Shown: positions 26,997 to 36,697, counted from the first letter of the stretch. The stretch is DNA of 64,000 nucleotides from DATFVA01 sp963815785 (GCA_963815785.1 CAWFHZ010000007.1:868001-932000); one strand, 5' to 3'. Program-made: numbers and translations. The notes: generated by a model not told the origin, from the letters alone.

Positions 26997-28394
26997 TTGA
27001 AAGAACCAGAAATCACTGATTATCCTGTTGTAGATTTTTCCAGGGAGCCTGATGTTGTAGAAGGTGATTTGACCCGATCTGAAATAGAACAGATTGTTGC
27101 CAAACCAATGGATACAAAACCGACAAAAAAGTATCTCATTGCTCTCACCATTTCAACTAGCTTTCTTTTATTTGGAGCAGTTTGCCTGGCAATTAGTTTT
27201 TATTATGGCGTTGGAATGTGGGGAAATGATCAACCGGTTGCATGGGGCTTTCCGATAATCAATTTTGTATTCTGGGTAGGTATTGGTCACGCAGGAACTT
27301 TGATTTCAGCGATTCTATTTCTGTTAAGACAAAGATGGAGAACAGGTATAGCCCGATTTGCTGAAGCGATGACAATTTTTGCTGTTATGTGTGCAGGATT
27401 ATTTCCGCTCATTCACGTCGGACGACCCTGGCTAGCTGGGTATCTTATACCATATCCTAATCAGCACAGTTTGTGGGTTAATTTTATTTCTCCGCTTGTG
27501 TGGGACGTTTTTGCTGTCTCAACTTATTTTACTGTTTCCCTGGTTTTCTGGTACACGGGTTTAATTCCTGATTTTGCTATGCTCCGTGACAGAACAACAT
27601 CAAAGGTCAAAAAGATTATTTATAGAATATTCAGTTTGGGCTGGAGACATTCAAACCGCCAATGGCAGCACTATGAAAAAGCATATATGATTCTGGCCGG
27701 ATTAGCTACTCCTCTTGTTCTTTCTGTGCACACGGTTGTAAGTTTTGATTTTGCTGTAGCAGTGCTTCCGGGATGGCATTCAACTATTTTCCCTCCTTAC
27801 TTCGTTGCTGGTGCAATCTTTTCAGGATTCGCAATGGTAGTAACTGTACTGGTATTCGTAAGAAAAGTTTTTGATCTGGAAAATATTATTACAATCAATC
27901 ATCTTGATAATATGAATAAGGTAATTCTCCTTACCGGATCAATGGTTGGTTATTCGTATGCTACTGAATTTTTTATGGCATGGTACAGCGGAAATCCCGT
28001 GGAGCAATTTGTTTTTATAAATCGTGCCTTCGGTCCTTTTGCCTGGGCTTACTGGATTATGGTTAGTTGTAATGTACTCTTTCCTCAATTGTTCTGGTTC
28101 AGAAAAATCAGGAGATCGGTTCCGATTATGCTTGTAATTGCAATATTGGTAAATGTAGGAATGTGGTTTGAGCGATTTGTAATTGTTGTTACCTCGCTTC
28201 ATCGTGATTTTCTTCCTTCAAGCTGGGGAACTTTTGTTCCCACAATATTTGATATTGGAATTCTTGCAGGAAGCTTTGGTTTGTTTTTTACATTAGTAAT
28301 TCTGTTTACAAAAACATTACCTGTAGTTTCAATGTCTGAAATCAAGGCAATGTCGGAAGGTGCGCAACCTTCACATCACGGAGGTCACGATTAA
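26997..28394 (+). CDS. actC: ActC: NrfD-like quinol-oxidising membrane subunit of Alternative Complex III
   Basis: The 465-residue protein starts with TTG directly after the actB stop. A soluble N-terminal tail of about 45 residues is followed by about ten hydrophobic helices (ALTISTSFLLFGAVCLAISF, FVFWVGIGHAGTLISAILF, and others). The conserved H-A-G-T near the first core helices and His/Asp residues within the bundle fit the quinol-site NrfD family. The C-terminus is a His-rich cytoplasmic tail. It shares one base with actDE. Confidence 0.93.
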   Translation: MKEPEITDYPVVDFSREPDVVEGDLTRSEIEQIVAKPMDTKPTKKYLIALTISTSFLLFGAVCLAISFYYGVGMWGNDQPVAWGFPIINFVFWVGIGHAGTLISAILFLLRQRWRTGIARFAEAMTIFAVMCAGLFPLIHVGRPWLAGYLIPYPNQHSLWVNFISPLVWDVFAVSTYFTVSLVFWYTGLIPDFAMLRDRTTSKVKKIIYRIFSLGWRHSNRQWQHYEKAYMILAGLATPLVLSVHTVVSFDFAVAVLPGWHSTIFPPYFVAGAIFSGFAMVVTVLVFVRKVFDLENIITINHLDNMNKVILLTGSMVGYSYATEFFMAWYSGNPVEQFVFINRAFGPFAWAYWIMVSCNVLFPQLFWFRKIRRSVPIMLVIAILVNVGMWFERFVIVVTSLHRDFLPSSWGTFVPTIFDIGILAGSFGLFFTLVILFTKTLPVVSMSEIKAMSEGAQPSHHGGHD

Positions 28395-29560
28395 TGGATA
28401 GAACAGATAAATTATTTGGTATAACAGCTCTGTTTGATAATCCTGATTCAATTATTAATGCAGCTAAAAAAGTTGTAAGTGAAGGGTATAAAAAATTCGA
28501 TGTAAATACCCCGTATCCCGTTCACGGTATGGATCCTGCTATGGGATTAAAAAGATCGAAACTTGGATTTGTAACTTTGTTTTTCGGTTTTTCCGGAACG
28601 GCATTTATTCTTTTATTTATGTATTGGGCAATGTCTGTTGATTACCCTATGGTAATTGGAGGAAAACCATATTTTGCTCTTCCTGCTTTTATCCCCATTA
28701 CGTTTGAGTTTACGGTTTTACTCGCGGCTTTATCAACCGTTTTTGGAATGATAATAGCTTTCTTTAATCTGCCATACAATAATCATCCGATACACGATAC
28801 CGATTACATGAAAAGTGTTTCAGTAGATAAGTTTGGTATAATAATACTTGCTGAAGATCCTGCTTTTAATGAAAGTAAAGTTCTCGAATTATTTAACAAT
28901 CTGGGTGCGAAAGTAACAGAAAAAATTTACTATCCTGAGAAAGTATCTTACCCTGTATTCGATGCAAAGTTTATTACTTTTCTGATAATAGTTGCTCTGG
29001 CTGTATCTGGTTTGACCTATTTTACATTAAATAAGTTTATGTATATGGTTCCTTACAACTGGATGTCAGAACAGGAAAAAGTTAATCCACAGTCAGAAAG
29101 TGTTTTCTTTTCAGATAAGTTTGGAATGAGAGAACCTGTAGATGGAACTGTTGCAAGAGGATTTGTTCCTTATCCTTATATGGGAATTGCTGAACCAAAA
29201 GAATACCTTGTAAACCCGGTACTTCCTACCAAAGAATCATTAGCATTGGGAAAAAGAAAATTTTTAACATTTTGCTCTCCCTGTCACGGAAATTATGCTG
29301 ATGGTGACAGCAGACTGAGAGGACAGTTTCCAAGTCCACCATCTTTACATACAGAAAGGGCAATCAATTTTCCTGATGGCAGAATTTATCATGTTATAAC
29401 AAACGGTCAGAATGCTATGCCGTCTTATGCTGCACAAATTACAAGGGAAGAAAGATGGTCAATTGTTAATTACATAAGAGTACTTCAGCGTGCAAAGAAT
29501 GCATCTAACGCTGATATACAAGAGATTAAAAAGGAGTCGTCCAGCAATGTCCAAAAATGA
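28394..29560 (+). CDS. actDE: ActD-ActE fusion: DUF3341 membrane subunit joined to monohaem cytochrome c
   Basis: Residues about 5-215 are ActD (DUF3341): a soluble LFGITALFDNPDSIINA start, two membrane helices (near 56-78 and 95-118), the NHPIHDTD segment and the FGIIILAED half. Another helix near 198-217 leads into an ActE-type cytochrome c with one haem site CSPCH at 294-298 and a likely Met ligand in NAMPSY. In many ACIII operons ActD and ActE are separate; here they are one 388-residue chain. The next gene overlaps by 14 bases. Confidence 0.9.
   Translation: MDRTDKLFGITALFDNPDSIINAAKKVVSEGYKKFDVNTPYPVHGMDPAMGLKRSKLGFVTLFFGFSGTAFILLFMYWAMSVDYPMVIGGKPYFALPAFIPITFEFTVLLAALSTVFGMIIAFFNLPYNNHPIHDTDYMKSVSVDKFGIIILAEDPAFNESKVLELFNNLGAKVTEKIYYPEKVSYPVFDAKFITFLIIVALAVSGLTYFTLNKFMYMVPYNWMSEQEKVNPQSESVFFSDKFGMREPVDGTVARGFVPYPYMGIAEPKEYLVNPVLPTKESLALGKRKFLTFCSPCHGNYADGDSRLRGQFPSPPSLHTERAINFPDGRIYHVITNGQNAMPSYAAQITREERWSIVNYIRVLQRAKNASNADIQEIKKESSSNVQK
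29531..29536 (+). promoter_or_regulatory. Ribosome binding site that fixes the actF start
   Basis: AAGGAG here is 10 bases from ATG 29547, and nothing similar precedes the in-frame alternative at 29490 inside actDE. Confidence 0.6.
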
Positions 29561-30737
29561 TTCCGGATATATTAAAAAAGCTTTGCCTCAGAAATTTCTG
29601 AATACTGGATTTGCCCTTCTGGGAGTTGGATTAGTATTCGGTATAATAGCCTTTATAAGTGATTCTCAAAGAGCATCCTATAGTTATCTAACATCATTTA
29701 TGTTTCTCATTAGTCTTGGAGTTGGTTCTCTTTTCCTTGTTTCACTTGAATATCTTGCCGGGGCAGTATGGAGTACACCTTTCAGAAGAATAAGTGAATT
29801 TTTCTCCGGAATTATTCCGTATTTAATTATTCTTGCAATTCCACTATTCTTCACTCTGCACGATATATTTCACTGGACTAATTCGGGTGTGGTTGAAACT
29901 GATGCAGTTTTGAAAGGTAAAGAAGCATACTTAAATATCCCGTTCTTTATAGTCCGGGTAATTTTAATTTTTGCTGTATGGACTTTGTTTTATTTTCTTA
30001 TTACAAAGAGATCCAGAAAGCAGGATGAAACCGGTGACCAAACCTTGACAAGAACGAATATAAAATTATCTACCGCATTTATTTTCATCTTTGCGTTCAG
30101 CATCACTATGGCAAGTGTGGATTGGATGATGAGTCTTGAACCACACTGGTTCTCTACAATCTTCGGCGTATATTATTTTTCTGGAACTGTATGGTGTGCT
30201 CTTGCCGCATTAACTCTTACAGCCGTGTTATTAAAAGAAAAAGGTTACCTTTTACCTGGATTAAAAAACGATCACTATTACAGTCTGGGAACAATGCTTT
30301 TTGCATTTACTGCATTCTGGGGTTATATAGCATTTTCTCAATACATGCTTATCTGGTATGCAGATTTGCCGGAAGAAACAACCTGGTTTTTTCATCGCTG
30401 GGAAGGCGGCTGGATTTATGCTTCAATCCTTTTGATAATAGTTCATTTTATTGTTCCGTTTTTCGCACTACTTTCATTTCCGGCTAAAACAAATCCGAAG
30501 AGATTAAAATTTGTATCAATCTGGGTTCTATTTGCTCATTTCTTTGATCTTTACTGGTTAATTATGCCGGGTATGATACAGGCCGGAAGACCTTATTCAT
30601 TTAGCTGGATGGATCTTGTATTTCCTGTTGCTGTAGTTGGTTTTGTTATGATAATATTCTGGAAGATGACCACAAAATATAATCTTGTTCCGATAAAAGA
30701 TCCCAAGTTACAACGGGGATTGGATTATAGTCTTTAA
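29547..30737 (+). CDS. actF: ActF: second NrfD-like membrane subunit of Alternative Complex III
   Basis: The 396-residue protein has about ten transmembrane helices and the ActF signatures WSTPFRRISEFFSGIIPY (near 70-88) and ASVDWMMSLEPHWFSTIFGVY (near 190-210), with SFSWMD near the C-terminus. It pairs with ActC in the membrane core of ACIII. The ATG at 29547 lies inside the end of actDE and is supported by AAGGAG upstream. Confidence 0.93.
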   Translation: MSKNDSGYIKKALPQKFLNTGFALLGVGLVFGIIAFISDSQRASYSYLTSFMFLISLGVGSLFLVSLEYLAGAVWSTPFRRISEFFSGIIPYLIILAIPLFFTLHDIFHWTNSGVVETDAVLKGKEAYLNIPFFIVRVILIFAVWTLFYFLITKRSRKQDETGDQTLTRTNIKLSTAFIFIFAFSITMASVDWMMSLEPHWFSTIFGVYYFSGTVWCALAALTLTAVLLKEKGYLLPGLKNDHYYSLGTMLFAFTAFWGYIAFSQYMLIWYADLPEETTWFFHRWEGGWIYASILLIIVHFIVPFFALLSFPAKTNPKRLKFVSIWVLFAHFFDLYWLIMPGMIQAGRPYSFSWMDLVFPVAVVGFVMIIFWKMTTKYNLVPIKDPKLQRGLDYSL

Positions 30738-30763
30738 ATGAGGAATTATTTAGGAATCTGATA

Positions 30764-31699
30764 ATGAGTAATCTGGAAAAATTCTTTAAAGAAAAACAAG
30801 AAGAGATTAAAAAAGATCCCGGTAAAATATTCGGTTTGCTCTATCCATACTTATTATTAATTGGATTAGCGATAGGGCTTTTTTATGTAAGTAATCTGAA
30901 TTTTATTGGAAGACAGGAAGTTCCGGTAGCATTACCTGATACAACGAATGCTCCTGCAGATTTGACTATTCAGGAAGCAAAAACAGTACCTGCAGCGGAT
31001 GTTTTTAAATTATCTCAGCCGACTGATTCTTTAATTCAAATGGGAAAAAATATTTTTCAAACCACTTGTGTTTCTTGTCATGGTACAGAAGGAAAAGGAA
31101 ATGGTCCTGCTTCAACCGGATTGAATCCTTCCCCAAGAAATTTTACAAGCAAACAAGGCTGGGTAAATGGTCCTAAGTTGACAAGCATTTACCAGACACT
31201 TCAGGAAGGGATTAAAGGAAGTGCAATGGTTTCTTACCAGCAGTTTTCTCCAACAGAAAAATTTGCACTTGCACATTATATACGTTCAACATTTGTTCCT
31301 GATCCTCCTGAAACAAGTAAAGAAGATTTAACAATGCTTGATCAATTGTATAATCTTTCACAGAAAAGATTTATCCCTGCGCAAATTCCTGTTGCTGATG
31401 CTGAAAAACTGATACTGGAAGAAAATAAAAATAAGATGAATGAATTAACTAGTGTAGTAGGACGGATTTCCCGGGATAATAATGCCGCCGCTGCAAAATT
31501 GTTTACTCAAATTACAGTTAATAAAGTTAAAGCATTAACTATTCTGTTGAATTCTGCAGTCTGGAAAAATAGTGAAAATGAGTTTATAAATATTATTGTT
31601 AATAATGTAAACCAGGATGGTTTTTCCGGAAAAGTTTTTAATCTTTCCGAAAATGAATGGAATGAACTCTATAATTATATGAAAAGCATTTTTGCCTGA
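30764..31699 (+). CDS. Membrane-anchored monohaem cytochrome c linked to Alternative Complex III
   Basis: The 311-residue protein has a short cytoplasmic start, one membrane helix (about 25-43) and a cytochrome c domain with CVSCH at 102-106 and GNGPAST typical of ActE-like domains; SAMVSY gives a candidate Met ligand. The last about 110 residues (from about 205) form a helical tail without a haem motif. It stands between actF and the SCO gene and could carry electrons between ACIII and the oxidase. Because ActE is already fused to ActD, this is an additional cytochrome. Confidence 0.82.
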   Translation: MSNLEKFFKEKQEEIKKDPGKIFGLLYPYLLLIGLAIGLFYVSNLNFIGRQEVPVALPDTTNAPADLTIQEAKTVPAADVFKLSQPTDSLIQMGKNIFQTTCVSCHGTEGKGNGPASTGLNPSPRNFTSKQGWVNGPKLTSIYQTLQEGIKGSAMVSYQQFSPTEKFALAHYIRSTFVPDPPETSKEDLTMLDQLYNLSQKRFIPAQIPVADAEKLILEENKNKMNELTSVVGRISRDNNAAAAKLFTQITVNKVKALTILLNSAVWKNSENEFINIIVNNVNQDGFSGKVFNLSENEWNELYNYMKSIFA

Positions 31700-31706
31700 A
31701 AAATTA

Positions 31707-32510
31707 ATGATGATTTTCAAAAATATAAATAAACTTTTAAGTGTAGTTCTGATTTTATATTCAGTTCAAATATTTGCATCAGAGAATGATGCTGATATTG
31801 AAGAACACCTGGGTGCAAAAATTCCCCTAAATCTTACATTTGTTGACGCCAATGGAAATACGGTTTTACTAAAAAATATAATTAATAAACCGACAATAAT
31901 AGATTTTGTTTACTACGAGTGTCCCGGGATATGTAGTCCTTTAATGACAGAAGTTGCACATGTTGCAAATGTTTCCGATTTAAAACCAGGCTTAGATTAC
32001 CAGATATTATCTATTAGTATGGATGAAACTGAAACTCCGGCAATTGCATCCCAAAAGAAAAAAATATTTCTGGGTATGATTGACAGTAAACCTTTTCCGG
32101 ATTCTGCATGGAGATTCTTAACAGGAGATAGTTTAAGCATTGATAAAATTACAAGAGTAGCCGGATTCAATTTTAAAAGAACAGGGAAGAATTTTATTCA
32201 TGCAGGAGGATTAATTTTTGTGTCTCCCAAAGGAGAAATTTGCAGATACCTTTATCCGGGCTATTCTCAGACAAGAGGATTTGGAATCCTTCCATTTGAT
32301 TTTAAAATGGCTGTACTCGAAACAGCACAGGGAAAGAAAACTCCCGTTATTGGCAGGGTACTGCAGTTTTGTTTTAGTTATGATCCGCAGGGAAAGACTT
32401 ATGTGTTTAATATCCTGAGAATTTTTGGTGCGGGAATATTGCTTGGAGTAATAGTCTTCATTGTTTTAATAAAAGTTAAACCTAAGAAAGATAAGAGAAA
32501 TAAGAGGTAG
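31707..32510 (+). CDS. SCO1/SenC-type copper chaperone for cytochrome c oxidase
   Basis: The 267-residue product has a signal or anchor segment (LLSVVLILYSVQIFA), the thioredoxin-like fold with copper-binding CPGIC near 82-86 and the His ligand in NFIHAGG, and a C-terminal membrane helix (GAGILLGVIVFIVLI). SCO proteins deliver copper to the CuA centre of subunit II, whose gene lies downstream. The ATG at 31707 is chosen over a TTG at 31692 that overlaps the previous gene. Confidence 0.9.
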   Translation: MMIFKNINKLLSVVLILYSVQIFASENDADIEEHLGAKIPLNLTFVDANGNTVLLKNIINKPTIIDFVYYECPGICSPLMTEVAHVANVSDLKPGLDYQILSISMDETETPAIASQKKKIFLGMIDSKPFPDSAWRFLTGDSLSIDKITRVAGFNFKRTGKNFIHAGGLIFVSPKGEICRYLYPGYSQTRGFGILPFDFKMAVLETAQGKKTPVIGRVLQFCFSYDPQGKTYVFNILRIFGAGILLGVIVFIVLIKVKPKKDKRNKR

Positions 32511-32515
32511 AAATT

Positions 32516-34174
32516 ATGGCGAGTGATGCTGCTGCTTTAAATCAGAACGGACATCCGAGCTATCTTGTAAATACCGGAAAATATCAGGGAATTAAAGCCT
32601 GGATACTTTCTACAGATCATAAAAGAATTGGTATTCTTTACCTGATTGCTTTGTTATCATTTTTTGCTGTTGGTGTAACATTCGGTTTTTTGATAAGACT
32701 TGAATTACTAACCCCTGGTAGAACAATTGTCGATGCACAAACCTATAACGAGTTCTTTACGCTTCATGGCGTAATAATGATTTTTCTTTTTGTTATTCCC
32801 GGTTTGCCTGCAGTATTTGGAAATTTTTTCCTTCCCATAATGATTGGTGCTAAAGATGTTGCATTCCCACGTCTAAACTTATTGTCCTGGTATCTATATG
32901 TAGGTGGTGGGCTGCTTGTTCTGCTTTCAATTCTGTTACCGGGTGGACCTGCCGATACAGGCTGGACTTTTTATATTCCATATAGTGTGAGAACCGGTAC
33001 CAATGTAATCTTTACAATGTTTGCAGCATTTGTACTTGGCTTTTCATCTATTCTTACCGGTTTAAATTTTGTGACTACAATACACCGGCTCAGAGCACCC
33101 GGAATGGGTTGGTTTAAAATGCCATTGTTCAGCTGGTCATTGTATGCAACGGCCTGGATTCAGATTTTAGCAACACCAATAATTGGAATTACACTGCTGC
33201 TTGTAATTGTGGAAAGAGTATTCGGAGTTGGATTATTCGATCCCGCGTTAGGAGGTGATCCGATACTTTTCCAACACTTGTTCTGGATTTATTCTCACCC
33301 GGCGGTTTATATAATGATAGTTCCTGCGATGGGCGTTATCTCTGAAATTATCCCAACATTTGCTCACAGGACAATTTTCGGTTACAAATTTATAGCTTTT
33401 TCCAGTATTGGAATTGCATTGTTTGGATCACTGGTTTGGGCTCATCATATGTTTGCAGTTGGAATGAGTGATACCGGACAATTTGTTTTTTCATTGCTTA
33501 CTTTTCTTGTCGCTATTCCGAGTGCAATAAAAGTGTTTAACTGGACGGCAACTTTGTATAAAGGTTCAATTGATCTTCAACCTCCAATGCTTTATGCACT
33601 CGCATTCATATTCCTTTTTTCAATCGGTGGATTAACGGGAGTAATACAGGGAGCATTATCAGTTGATATTCAGATTACTGATACGTCCTTTATAGTCGGT
33701 CATTTTCATTATGTAATGTTCGGCGGAACCGGATTTGGTATTTTTGCCGCATTGCACTACTGGATGCCTAAAATGTTTGGAAGAATGTATAAAATAAAAG
33801 TTGCAAAGGTTGCTTTCTGGATAATCTTTGTCGGGTTCAATACTCTTTATTTTCCGATGTTCGTAATGGGATGGTTGGGAATGCCAAGAAGATATTATGA
33901 TTATCTTCCGCAATATCAACCATATCATGTAATCTCAACTGTTGGTTCGTGGATTTTAATTACAGGTATGATCATAATGTTTACAAACCTTATAAAAGGT
34001 TTAAGAAACGGTCCCGTTGTTACTGAAAAGAATATTTGGGGAGGAGAAACTCTTGAATGGACAGTAGATACCCCTCCGACTCATGAAAACTTTGATGAAA
34101 TTCCTTTAATAACCGATGGACCTTACGAATACAAAGATAATGATGAACCAGTATTAGAAGAGGAGGGCAAGTGA
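32516..34174 (+). CDS. ctaD: Cytochrome c oxidase subunit I, A2-type haem-copper oxidase
   Basis: The 552-residue protein has 12 or more membrane helices. It has WIYSHPAVYIM with Y259, S260, H261 and Y265: the YSHPxV motif, in place of the Glu of A1 oxidases, marks the A2 subfamily seen in Rhodothermus caa3, and H261-Y265 is the cross-linked pair. CuB ligands HH (WAHHMF) and haem ligands HFHYVMFGG are present, as is the K-channel region. It reduces O2 and pumps protons. It overlaps ctaE by 4 bases. Confidence 0.97.
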   Translation: MASDAAALNQNGHPSYLVNTGKYQGIKAWILSTDHKRIGILYLIALLSFFAVGVTFGFLIRLELLTPGRTIVDAQTYNEFFTLHGVIMIFLFVIPGLPAVFGNFFLPIMIGAKDVAFPRLNLLSWYLYVGGGLLVLLSILLPGGPADTGWTFYIPYSVRTGTNVIFTMFAAFVLGFSSILTGLNFVTTIHRLRAPGMGWFKMPLFSWSLYATAWIQILATPIIGITLLLVIVERVFGVGLFDPALGGDPILFQHLFWIYSHPAVYIMIVPAMGVISEIIPTFAHRTIFGYKFIAFSSIGIALFGSLVWAHHMFAVGMSDTGQFVFSLLTFLVAIPSAIKVFNWTATLYKGSIDLQPPMLYALAFIFLFSIGGLTGVIQGALSVDIQITDTSFIVGHFHYVMFGGTGFGIFAALHYWMPKMFGRMYKIKVAKVAFWIIFVGFNTLYFPMFVMGWLGMPRRYYDYLPQYQPYHVISTVGSWILITGMIIMFTNLIKGLRNGPVVTEKNIWGGETLEWTVDTPPTHENFDEIPLITDGPYEYKDNDEPVLEEEGK

Positions 34175-34794
34175 GCAGTTCACAGGAACATACAGCAGCT
34201 CATGTTCACAGAGATGATATTGGAACAAGAATGGGAATGTGGCTTTTCCTGTTTACCGAATTATTACTATTCGGAGGTTTGTTCTTTTTATATTCTGTTT
34301 ACCGGTTTACGCATCAACAGGATTTCCACGTAGCTGCAAAAGAACTGGATACTCTCATTGGTACTTTCAATACTGCTATTCTGTTAACAAGCAGTTTGAC
34401 CATGGCTCTTTCAATTGCTGCTATCCAGAAAAGAAATATTAAACTGTCTATTTTCTTCCAGCTTTTAACCATTCTTATGGGTGCCGGATTTATGATAAAC
34501 AAATATTTTGAATGGATGCATCATATTGGTGTAGGAATTTATCCCGGCTCGGAAGAACTTTTATCTAAAGGTCCCGGACAGACATTGTTTTTCGGACTAT
34601 ATTATACAATGACAGGGCTGCACGGTCTTCATGTTGTAATAGGAGCGATTGTGATAGGTACTATGACCAGATTTACTATTAAAGGAGTTATTACTCCTGA
34701 TAATTATACAAAACTTGAAGCTGCTGGTTTGTACTGGCATCTTGTAGATATAATCTGGATTTTCCTTTTCCCATTATTTTATCTGATTACCTGA
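34171..34794 (+). CDS. ctaE: Cytochrome c oxidase subunit III
   Basis: The 207-residue protein begins with GTG overlapping the ctaD stop (GTGA). It has five predicted helices and the family segments GMWLFLFTELLLFGGLFF (about 21-38) and TMTGLHGLHVVIG (about 148-160), with YWHLVDIIWIFLFPLFY at the end. Length is that of the five-helix form in caa3 oxidases. Confidence 0.95.
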   Translation: MSSSQEHTAAHVHRDDIGTRMGMWLFLFTELLLFGGLFFLYSVYRFTHQQDFHVAAKELDTLIGTFNTAILLTSSLTMALSIAAIQKRNIKLSIFFQLLTILMGAGFMINKYFEWMHHIGVGIYPGSEELLSKGPGQTLFFGLYYTMTGLHGLHVVIGAIVIGTMTRFTIKGVITPDNYTKLEAAGLYWHLVDIIWIFLFPLFYLIT

Positions 34795-34806
34795 GGTATT
34801 TAACGA

Positions 34807-35115
34807 ATGGAAGAAAAACATTTGGAACATCAGCACGATAAACATGTCACCAGTTATGGTATTTATATATTAGTCTGGCTTGCCCTGATGATTCTGACAG
34901 GTTTAACCGTAACTGTTGCCGGAATTAATTTCGGGCAGTTAACTGTTACAACTGCATTGGTTATAGCAAGTGTAAAATCATATCTTGTTCTAACCATCTT
35001 TATGCATCTCAGATCTGAGCAAAAAGCGTTCAGAGTGTTTATTGTCATTGCTCTGTTCTTTATTATTGTCTCATTCATACTTCTTTTTGCTGATTATTCC
35101 TTTTACGTAAGGTGA
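34807..35115 (+). CDS. Cytochrome c oxidase subunit IV (CtaF-like)
   Basis: The 102-residue protein has a His-rich start (HLEHQHDKH) and three membrane helices (about 17-38, 45-66, 73-97), with KSYLVLTIFMHLR typical of prokaryotic COX IV. It lies between subunit III and subunit II genes. Confidence 0.9.
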   Translation: MEEKHLEHQHDKHVTSYGIYILVWLALMILTGLTVTVAGINFGQLTVTTALVIASVKSYLVLTIFMHLRSEQKAFRVFIVIALFFIIVSFILLFADYSFYVR

Positions 35116-35122
35116 TAAATAT

Positions 35123-35827
35123 ATGTTTGCCGGAGCTTCAAATTTTGTAAACTCAACTGATACCACATTTTTCTTCATAGTGGCGGTATCAGTATTCTTT
35201 CTTGTTGTAATAACTTTCAGTATGATTTTCTTTGTTATAAAGTATAGCAGGAAAAGAAACCCGAAAGCGAAAAACATTCATGGAAATATTCCACTTGAAA
35301 TTACATGGACAGTTATCCCTACTATTCTTGTCCTTATAATGTTCTGGATGGGCTGGGCCGGTTATAAACAGATGGCAGATGCACCTGAAGACGCTATGAA
35401 TGTTGATGTAACCGCTCAGATGTGGAAATGGACTTTTAAATATTCTAACGGAGTTACTACTGATACTCTTTATGTCCCTCTTAACAAACCTGTAAAAGTA
35501 TTTCTAAGTTCCAGAGATGTGAATCATTCATTTTTCATCCCGGCATTCCGCGTAAAAAAAGATGTAATTCCGAACAGACATAACACTGCATGGTTCCAGG
35601 CGGATAAAGAGGGCACTTATGACATCTTTTGTGCTGAGTACTGTGGACTGAATCATTCACATATGTTGAGCAAGGTTATTGTATTGCCACAAAATAATTT
35701 TAATAAATGGTTAATTGAACAGGCAAAAATGGATTCGATTCAATCGGTTACGACTGAAAAAAAAGATTCGGTAACTACAGTTAAAGATACAGATTTAACA
35801 AAAGTTGATTCAACAAAGAAAAACTAA
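35123..35827 (+). CDS. ctaC: Cytochrome c oxidase subunit II (CuA)
   Basis: The 234-residue protein has two N-terminal helices (about 12-40 and 58-77) and a periplasmic cupredoxin domain. CuA ligands are seen in VNHSFFIPAF and CAEYCGLNHSHM. The acidic-lysine tail after about 205 has no CxxCH, so the cytochrome c fusion of true caa3 subunits II is absent. A separate cytochrome such as the one upstream or downstream in this cluster must donate the electrons. Confidence 0.95.
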   Translation: MFAGASNFVNSTDTTFFFIVAVSVFFLVVITFSMIFFVIKYSRKRNPKAKNIHGNIPLEITWTVIPTILVLIMFWMGWAGYKQMADAPEDAMNVDVTAQMWKWTFKYSNGVTTDTLYVPLNKPVKVFLSSRDVNHSFFIPAFRVKKDVIPNRHNTAWFQADKEGTYDIFCAEYCGLNHSHMLSKVIVLPQNNFNKWLIEQAKMDSIQSVTTEKKDSVTTVKDTDLTKVDSTKKN

Positions 35828-36697
35828 GTGCGAGAAAAACTGAACATATTATTTGATCTGACTAAAATCAGGATAACAATATTTGTTACCATAACAATGT
35901 TGTTCGGATTTATTTCAGCAGCCGGAGAATTAAATGCATCTGCAATTCTGCCAACAATAGGAATTCTTCTTCTTGCATGCGGTTCGGCAGTTATAAATCA
36001 CTACCAGGAATTTAGAACTGATGCATTAATGAATCGTACAAAAAACCGTCCGATTCCTGCGGGAAGAATTAGTCGTTCAGATGCATTAAAAATTGCATTA
36101 ATTCTTTTACTCTCAGGCTCAGTAATGCTGTTTGTTGGAAGCGGATTCATTGCACTTGGGTTAGGTTTATTAAACCTTATCTGGTATAATGGAATTTATA
36201 CGCCTTTAAAGAAAAAGAATCCTTTGGCAATTATTCCCGGTTCTTTAGTTGGAGCAATTCCTCCTGCTGTCGGCTGGGTTGCAGGTGGTGGAAACATCCT
36301 GGATCCTCAGATTTTAATTATCTCCTCATTCTTTTTTATATGGCAGATTCCTCATTTCTGGTTGCTGCTTCTTGTATTAGATAAAGATTATCAGAAGGCA
36401 GGTTTTCCTACATTAACTCAGATTTTTAATTCTGATCAATTAGCAAGAATTACTTTTATCTGGATTTCTGCAACAGTAGTAACCTGTCTCATGATTCCTT
36501 TTTTCGGGAATTTGCAATCTCCATTTATAGGTTATGGATTATTCCTTGCTGGCGTTTGGCTTGTATGGAACTCTTTTAAACTGATAAGATTTACAACGGA
36601 AAGAATTTATTTTACAACTGCATTCAGGGAAATTAATATCTTTGCAATTTTAGTAGTTGTATTGCTTTCACTCGATAAACTTGTAATTATCTTTTAA
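35828..36697 (+). CDS. ctaB: Protohaem IX farnesyltransferase (haem O synthase)
   Basis: The 289-residue UbiA-family protein has about eight helices and the polyprenyl-diphosphate motif region NHYQEFRTDALMNRT followed by NRPIPAGR; a second D-rich loop is seen in LVLDKDYQKAGFPT. It makes haem O for the oxidase. The usual DRDID form of the first motif is altered to FRTDA, though the second Asp is kept. It begins with GTG directly after the ctaC stop. Confidence 0.92.
   Translation: MREKLNILFDLTKIRITIFVTITMLFGFISAAGELNASAILPTIGILLLACGSAVINHYQEFRTDALMNRTKNRPIPAGRISRSDALKIALILLLSGSVMLFVGSGFIALGLGLLNLIWYNGIYTPLKKKNPLAIIPGSLVGAIPPAVGWVAGGGNILDPQILIISSFFFIWQIPHFWLLLLVLDKDYQKAGFPTLTQIFNSDQLARITFIWISATVVTCLMIPFFGNLQSPFIGYGLFLAGVWLVWNSFKLIRFTTERIYFTTAFREINIFAILVVVLLSLDKLVIIF

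Noticed and set aside
32516..34174. Subunit I as a cbb3 or ba3-type oxidase
   Set aside because: YSHPAV and linkage with subunits II, III and IV place it in the A2 group; no ccoO/P genes are present.
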